Shown here: piece after piece, positions 59,372-64,000 of the stretch
How positions within the stretch are numbered: position 1 is the first letter of the stretch
How the letters are laid out: each line of letters starts with the position of its first letter
DNA from: Haematospirillum sp. H4485
GTDB taxonomy: Bacteria; Pseudomonadota; Alphaproteobacteria; Rhodospirillales; Rhodospirillaceae
Length of the DNA: 64,000 nucleotides
Direction of reading: 5' to 3'
Assembly: GCF_012102745.1 (NCBI RefSeq)
Contig: NZ_JAAVSY010000001.1
Span: forward strand, 372,001 to 436,000
The notes under the pieces: generated by a model
Database searches by the model: none
Seen by the model: only the letters and a program-made list of their open reading frames with translations
What the model was told of the DNA's origin: nothing
Made by a program: the position numbers and the translations under genes

Positions 59372-61111
59372 GGCGGCAAACTTTTGTGTAGGCTTTACGT
59401 TCACCCAGTCTGTGAATGCCGAGCTTGGCATGGGCTTGGCAAACAGGTAGCCTTGGCCGATCTCACAATCAATATCTCGCAGAAAGCTGGCGTGAAACTC
59501 GCTTTCAATCCCCTCGGCAACGGCCTTTAGACCAAGGCCGTGCGCCATCTTGACGATGGTGCGCGTCATGGCCTGATCATCAGTATTCTGGTCCAGATAG
59601 CGCACAAAAGATTGGTCCACCTTCAGGGTAGTCAATGGAAGCTGGCGTAGGTAGGACAAGGAAGAATACCCCGTACCAAAATCGTCCAAAGCAATGGAAA
59701 TTCCAAGCTCACGGATGGCATCAAGAACATTCTTGGCCTGCTCCAGATCATGAAGAAGGGCAGACTCTGTAATTTCAACTTCCAAGCCGATCGGATCAAG
59801 CCCTGTTTCACCCAGAAAGCGTTCGACAAGACCTGGAAGATCAATGCCAGAAAACTGACGGCCGGAAACGTTAACCGCAACAACGATATCATAACCCTTC
59901 TTACGCCAAGCCGTGCAATCAATCATGGCCTGCTTCAGAACCCACTCACCTACCGGAACAATTGCGCCCGTCTCTTCCGCAACAGGGATAAACTGCCCCG
60001 GAGAGACAAACCCCATTTCGGGATGAATCCAGCGGACCAATGCCTCCATCCCGATAGCAACACCATCACTGAGTCGAAGCTTCGGCTGATAGTAGAGTTG
60101 CAACTGATTACGCTCGACAGCTCTTCTCAGCTCACGTTCAATGCCATGACGTTTTGCCGCTTCTTCTTCCAAGGCAACGCTGAACGGATAGTGATCAACA
60201 CCATGCCGACGGCCCGTAATCATTGCAAGCCCTGCACGCTGGACCAAACGGTCAGCCTCAACACCATCGTCCGGATAGACACACGTGCCGATGCGGGCAT
60301 CCAAAACGACTTCTACCCCATCATAGACAAGGGGCTGAGAGAAGTATTCCAGAACCTTGCGAACGCAAATATCAATGTCACCACCGGGAACATACACAAA
60401 GAAATCAGAGCCACCCCAGTACCCCATCAGTGAATCTTTTGGCATGCGATCGCGCAATTCCTCTGCGCAGGATCGTAACACCATTTCACCAACAGCAGGC
60501 CCCATGACATCGCTGACATTGCCCAGACGTTCAATGGCAACCAGCATAACAAGACCTTTCCCCTTTCCTTCCATCCGGGCCACGTCACGCCGTATGGATG
60601 CACGGTTAGGAAGGCCGGTGATCAAATCATGGCTGGCCATATGAGCCAGCTCCTGCGTTCTCTCGCTTACGACCTCTTCCAGAAGAGAGGCATGTTCACG
60701 GCGCTCGTTATAAACCAGCTTGGTTTCCAGCGTATTCCGAATGCGGTGCAGAACCTCGGCCTGATCAAATGGCTTGGACAAGAAGTCCTTTGCCCCTCCA
60801 GCCAATGCCTTGATCCGCGTTTCCTCGTCGGTTTGTGCTGTCAAAACAATAATGGGAAGGTACTCTTTTATTTCGCTTGTAATTCTCGCCATTACTTGGT
60901 GCCCATCCATAAAGGGCATGCGAATATCAAGAAGAACCAGATCCGGCGGTGCTTTCAAAATCGAGTCAAGAGCAGCAACAGGGTCTGTAAACCCCTCGAC
61001 AGCCTCGTACCCATCTGCCTCCAGCATTGCCTGAAGCAAAAGAACGTTTGCCGGCGTATCGTCAACAACGACGATCCGTGCAGACCGGAGCACCTGTTCA
61101 CCAGCATTCAT
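59366..61111 (-). CDS. Response regulator with degenerate GGDEF and intact EAL domain (c-di-GMP phosphodiesterase)
   Basis: A 581-residue signalling protein. Residues 10-125 are a receiver domain with acidic pair D17-D18, phospho-acceptor D62 (LVLLDIRMP) and K113 (LSKPF). Residues 160-310 are a GGDEF domain whose signature is GGSDF (233-237), so diguanylate cyclase activity is unlikely. Residues 325-575 are an EAL domain with all usual catalytic positions: EALVRW, VNVSGRQF, EITES, ALDDFGTGYSS, LKVDQSFV, AEGIES and GQGYLF. It should therefore degrade c-di-GMP, under control of an unknown kinase. No histidine kinase gene is adjacent. Confidence 0.93.
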   Translation of the reverse strand: MNAGEQVLRSARIVVVDDTPANVLLLQAMLEADGYEAVEGFTDPVAALDSILKAPPDLVLLDIRMPFMDGHQVMARITSEIKEYLPIIVLTAQTDEETRIKALAGGAKDFLSKPFDQAEVLHRIRNTLETKLVYNERREHASLLEEVVSERTQELAHMASHDLITGLPNRASIRRDVARMEGKGKGLVMLVAIERLGNVSDVMGPAVGEMVLRSCAEELRDRMPKDSLMGYWGGSDFFVYVPGGDIDICVRKVLEYFSQPLVYDGVEVVLDARIGTCVYPDDGVEADRLVQRAGLAMITGRRHGVDHYPFSVALEEEAAKRHGIERELRRAVERNQLQLYYQPKLRLSDGVAIGMEALVRWIHPEMGFVSPGQFIPVAEETGAIVPVGEWVLKQAMIDCTAWRKKGYDIVVAVNVSGRQFSGIDLPGLVERFLGETGLDPIGLEVEITESALLHDLEQAKNVLDAIRELGISIALDDFGTGYSSLSYLRQLPLTTLKVDQSFVRYLDQNTDDQAMTRTIVKMAHGLGLKAVAEGIESEFHASFLRDIDCEIGQGYLFAKPMPSSAFTDWVNVKPTQKFAAS

Positions 61112-61255
61112 GCACAGACCCCCCCTAAAAGGGACAAGACGCTACTGGCAGAACTGACCGGTGACAGTCAGACAACACCCCCCAGATATGCGACAAGCCC
61201 TAGCGCTATTGTGCTATGCGCTGTCTCCCGCTGTCCATAAAAGCCCTGTTAGAGC

Positions 61256-63556
61256 CTACTCCTGTTTCTTGGCGGCAAAAATCTGAGCATCAACAACCGA
61301 AAGTGCCGTCATATTCAACAAACCGCGTACGGTAACCGATGGCGTTACGATGTGTGCAGGATGTCCAAGCCCCAACAAGACTGGCCCCAAAGGCAATCCG
61401 TCCCCCAACACCTTGATCATGTTAAAGGAAATATTGGCCGCATCAACAGAAGGTGCAATCAGCAGGTTTGCCTGCCCGTTAAGACGACTGCCGGGGAATA
61501 TACGTTCACGTATGTTTTCAGACAAAGCAGAATCGGCGTGCATTTCCCCCTCTATCTCCAGATCAGGGGCTGCCTGGTTAACAAGGTCCAATGCCTTGCG
61601 CATTTTCAGGGCTGAAGGGCTATTGGAAGTCCCGAAATTCGAATGTGACAGCAATGCTACTTTCGGCTCTATACCAAAACGACGAACCTCATCCGCAGCC
61701 ATCAAGGTAATGGCGCAGAGTTCCTCCGCTGTCGGATCATGATTAACGTTGGTATCCGCAATGAAGAAAGTACCTTTCTCCAGAATAACCGCATTCATGG
61801 ATGCGCAGACAGCAACGCCTTCACGCAACCCCAGAACATCGCGCAAATTTGTCAAATGCTCGACATAACGCCCTGCCGTCCCGCAGATCATGGCGTCAGC
61901 TTCGTTACGTCGCACCATCATGGCCGCAAAAATGGTGGAGTTTGAACGAACCAACATACGGGCGTGCTCAGGCGAAACACCTTTCCGACGCATCAATCTC
62001 CAATACGCATCTGAAAAGTTGTGATAGCGGGGATCCCTTATAATTTCGATAATTTCGATATCCTTGTCCGGGCGCATCCGCAAACCCAGATTGGCGATCT
62101 GATCTAAAATGGCTGAACGACGACCGATTAACAGAGGGCGCGCAACACGCTCATCCAGAGCGGCTTGAGCTGCACGAAGAACGCGATCATCCTCACCTTC
62201 TGCATAAACAACACGGCGACATTCCTGCCGGGCCCGATCCATAACCGGGCGCATTGTCTGGCCAGAACGAAAAACATACTGCCCAAGATCCTGCCGATAC
62301 CGCTCCAGATCAGCAATGGGGCGGGTTGCAATGCCTGTCTCCATGGCCGCCCGTGCAACTGCCGGGGCGATAACCTGTATCAGGCGGGGATCAAACGGCT
62401 TTGGAAGGATGTATTCAGCCCCGAAACCCAGCTTCTCTCCAACATAGGCGCTGGCCACGACATCATGCGTTTCAGAGCGTGCCAGTTCTGCAATAGCTTC
62501 CACACAGGCAATTTGCATCGGCATGTTGACATCTGTTGCCCCAACGTCCAGCGCCCCTCTGAAAATAAAAGGAAAGCACAAAACATTATTGACCTGGTTG
62601 GGATAATCCGACCGTCCTGTCGCGATAATGGCATCATCCCTTACCGCTTTTACCTCATCGGGCATGATCTCGGGTGTGGGATTGGCCAGCGCCATGACAA
62701 TTGGCCGGGGCGCCATTCCTGCAACCATGTCCTTGGCAAGGACACCGGGACCGGAAAGCCCAAGGAATACATCAGCCCCTTCCATCGCCTGACCTAACGT
62801 GGTCGAACGTGGCAAATCAGACCGGGCATAGACCGACTTATGAGGATTCATATCCTCTACACGATCCGCATACACCAGCCCAAACTTGTCGAACAGCGTG
62901 ACATTCTCACGCTTCAACCCCATACCAACCAGAAGATTAAGACAGGCCAGACCGGCAGCGCCACCCCCAGTCGATACCAGCTTTATGTCTTCGATCTTTT
63001 TCCCGACCAAATGCAACCCATTGTGAACGGCAGCACCAACCACAATCGCCGTACCATGCTGATCGTCATGGAAAACGGGAATCCCCATCATGCCGCGCAA
63101 ACGGGTCTCGACCTCAAAGCATTCAGGAGCCTTGATGTCTTCCAGATTAACGGCACCAAAAGTTGGTTCGAGCGCGGCAATAATGCGCACCATATCGTCG
63201 GCTGTCTCAGCGTTGATCTCTATGTCAAACGCATCGATACCAGCAAATTTCTTGAAAAGGGCCGCCTTGCCCTCCATCACCGGCTTGGCAGCCAACGGGC
63301 CAATTGCCCCCAAACCCAGAACAGCGGTGCCATTGGTCACGACAGCAACCATATTGCCCCGTGATGTCACATCATAGGCAGCAGCAGGATTCTCCACGAT
63401 TGCCCGACACGCCGCAGCAACTCCCGGCGAATAGGCCAAGGCCAAATCACGCTGGGTTGCCATTGGCTTTGTCGCAACAACGGCAATCTTTCCTGGTCGC
63501 GGCGAGCGGTGATAGTAAAGGGCGAGATCGTCAAGGTTTTCATTCGGAGTTTTCAT
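61256..63556 (-). CDS. maeB: NADP-dependent malic enzyme with phosphotransacetylase-like domain
   Basis: Decarboxylates malate to pyruvate. ATG 63556 ([16 protein letters not shown]) gives 766 residues. The malic enzyme part (about 1-430) shows [36 protein letters not shown] and [11 protein letters not shown] for the dinucleotide. From about 440 on is a phosphotransacetylase-like domain ([12 protein letters not shown], the [14 protein letters not shown] stretch), usual in the large MaeB type and thought to be regulatory. The in-frame extension to 63631 is not family-like. Confidence 0.95.
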   Translation of the reverse strand: MKTPNENLDDLALYYHRSPRPGKIAVVATKPMATQRDLALAYSPGVAAACRAIVENPAAAYDVTSRGNMVAVVTNGTAVLGLGAIGPLAAKPVMEGKAALFKKFAGIDAFDIEINAETADDMVRIIAALEPTFGAVNLEDIKAPECFEVETRLRGMMGIPVFHDDQHGTAIVVGAAVHNGLHLVGKKIEDIKLVSTGGGAAGLACLNLLVGMGLKRENVTLFDKFGLVYADRVEDMNPHKSVYARSDLPRSTTLGQAMEGADVFLGLSGPGVLAKDMVAGMAPRPIVMALANPTPEIMPDEVKAVRDDAIIATGRSDYPNQVNNVLCFPFIFRGALDVGATDVNMPMQIACVEAIAELARSETHDVVASAYVGEKLGFGAEYILPKPFDPRLIQVIAPAVARAAMETGIATRPIADLERYRQDLGQYVFRSGQTMRPVMDRARQECRRVVYAEGEDDRVLRAAQAALDERVARPLLIGRRSAILDQIANLGLRMRPDKDIEIIEIIRDPRYHNFSDAYWRLMRRKGVSPEHARMLVRSNSTIFAAMMVRRNEADAMICGTAGRYVEHLTNLRDVLGLREGVAVCASMNAVILEKGTFFIADTNVNHDPTAEELCAITLMAADEVRRFGIEPKVALLSHSNFGTSNSPSALKMRKALDLVNQAAPDLEIEGEMHADSALSENIRERIFPGSRLNGQANLLIAPSVDAANISFNMIKVLGDGLPLGPVLLGLGHPAHIVTPSVTVRGLLNMTALSVVDAQIFAAKKQE

Positions 63557-63721
63557 CACAGCCCGAACCAGATGTTTGCGAGTCAGAACTGCCTGACTGT
63601 AAAGGCTGTTTGTGCGCCTGACCAGCGTCATTCCGATGTGCGCGACACATTGTCAAGAAACGGCAAATATTGTGCTGAATTCAAGCCCGGGTAGATCTTA
63701 ACGTACACATATGTGTATCAG

Positions 63722-64000
63722 TTATGAAAATTCCATAATCACCTGATCAACCGAAATAGAACCACCTGCGGCGACATGAATCTTTTTAACGGTTGCATCC
63801 TGTTCGGCACGCAGGACATTTTCCATCTTCATCGCTTCGACAACAGCCAATCTTTCCCCCGCCTTGATGGTCTGCCCCTCGGACACATCAATGCTGATCA
63901 GGAATCCCGGCATTGGAGACAGCAGAAATCTGGAAAGATCAGGCTTGGCACGAGAGGGGATCATGCGATTCAGCGCAGCAACATGCAGATCAAGAACGAT
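63722..64000 (-). CDS. Propionyl-CoA/acyl-CoA carboxylase alpha subunit, C-terminal biotin domain (partial)
   Basis: Only the last 92 codons are in the window; the frame is open to the right edge (IVLDLHVAALNR precedes the internal methionine at 63964). The biotin attachment site VVEAMKMENVLRAE is complete, inside a biotinyl domain that starts LSPMPGFLISIDVSEGQ. The sequence before it resembles the end of the BT linker of propionyl-CoA carboxylase alpha. The short free-standing BCCP (AccB) is less likely because the frame continues upstream. PccA is the best guess. Confidence 0.8.
   Translation of the reverse strand: MVLDLHVAALNRMIPSRAKPDLSRFLLSPMPGFLISIDVSEGQTIKAGERLAVVEAMKMENVLRAEQDATVKKIHVAAGGSISVDQVIMEFS

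Overview
The window is a gene-dense stretch of chromosome from an alphaproteobacterium, most likely of the Rhodospirillales. Three things point there: the gene content (a compact 14-gene-type nuo operon, rquA, the ppiD-trpE / trpGDC / lexA / comEC / gltX / gltA neighbourhood, and dapA-smpB near folK-rpoZ-rsh), an alphaproteobacterial SOS box (GAAC-N7-GAAC) in front of lexA, and a moderate GC content (mid-50s by eye, not computed). I see no insertion sequence, prophage, CRISPR array or rRNA. There is one tRNA gene (tRNA-Val, anticodon TAC). Spacing is tight, and several neighbouring genes overlap, including convergent pairs that share stop-codon bases.

Layout. 1-10208 (minus): respiratory complex I operon nuoA to nuoL, with nuoL cut by the left edge. 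10766-12210 (plus): ratA (START/COQ10-like), rquA (rhodoquinone biosynthesis) and slyX, divergent from nuo. 12275-12350: tRNA-Val. 12522-15099 (plus): reverse transsulfuration pair, cystathionine beta-synthase and gamma-lyase/synthase. 15143-16520 (minus): dapA-smpB; divergent from it is a soluble lytic transglycosylase. 18770-23604 (minus): a hydrolase, an orphan secreted protein, rsh, rpoZ and folK. 23788-25081 (plus): a NYN-domain protein overlapping a family-5 uracil-DNA glycosylase. 25136-33987 (minus): HU, lon, an FtsB-like protein, eno, kdsA, pyrG, secG and tpiA. 34236-37728 (plus): a PpiD-like foldase and trpE. 37738-41572 (minus): copA, a divergent polysaccharide deacetylase and copZ, lying between trpE and trpG. 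41776-45056 (plus): trpG, a frameshifted trpD, trpC and lexA. 45062-47285 (minus): a frameshifted comEC. 47414-51018 (plus): gltX, gltA and a solute-binding protein. Then follow prfC (minus), an extensin-like lipoprotein plus a PBP4-type carboxypeptidase (plus), an iron ABC permease and binding protein (minus), cysS (plus), a response regulator with degenerate GGDEF and intact EAL domains (minus), malic enzyme (minus), and the end of a propionyl-CoA carboxylase alpha subunit (minus, cut by the right edge).

How it fits together. The most informative local system is quinone-linked respiration. RquA converts ubiquinone to rhodoquinone, the low-potential quinone that lets complex I drive fumarate reduction under low oxygen. 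It is encoded head-to-head with complex I and overlaps the gene of a START/COQ10-like protein, a family whose members can bind ubiquinone. Two genes, trpD and comEC, each carry a one-base insertion relative to the expected frame. The comEC one falls in a run of eight identical bases. These are sequencing errors, recent pseudogenes or (for comEC) a switchable tract; the sequence alone cannot decide.
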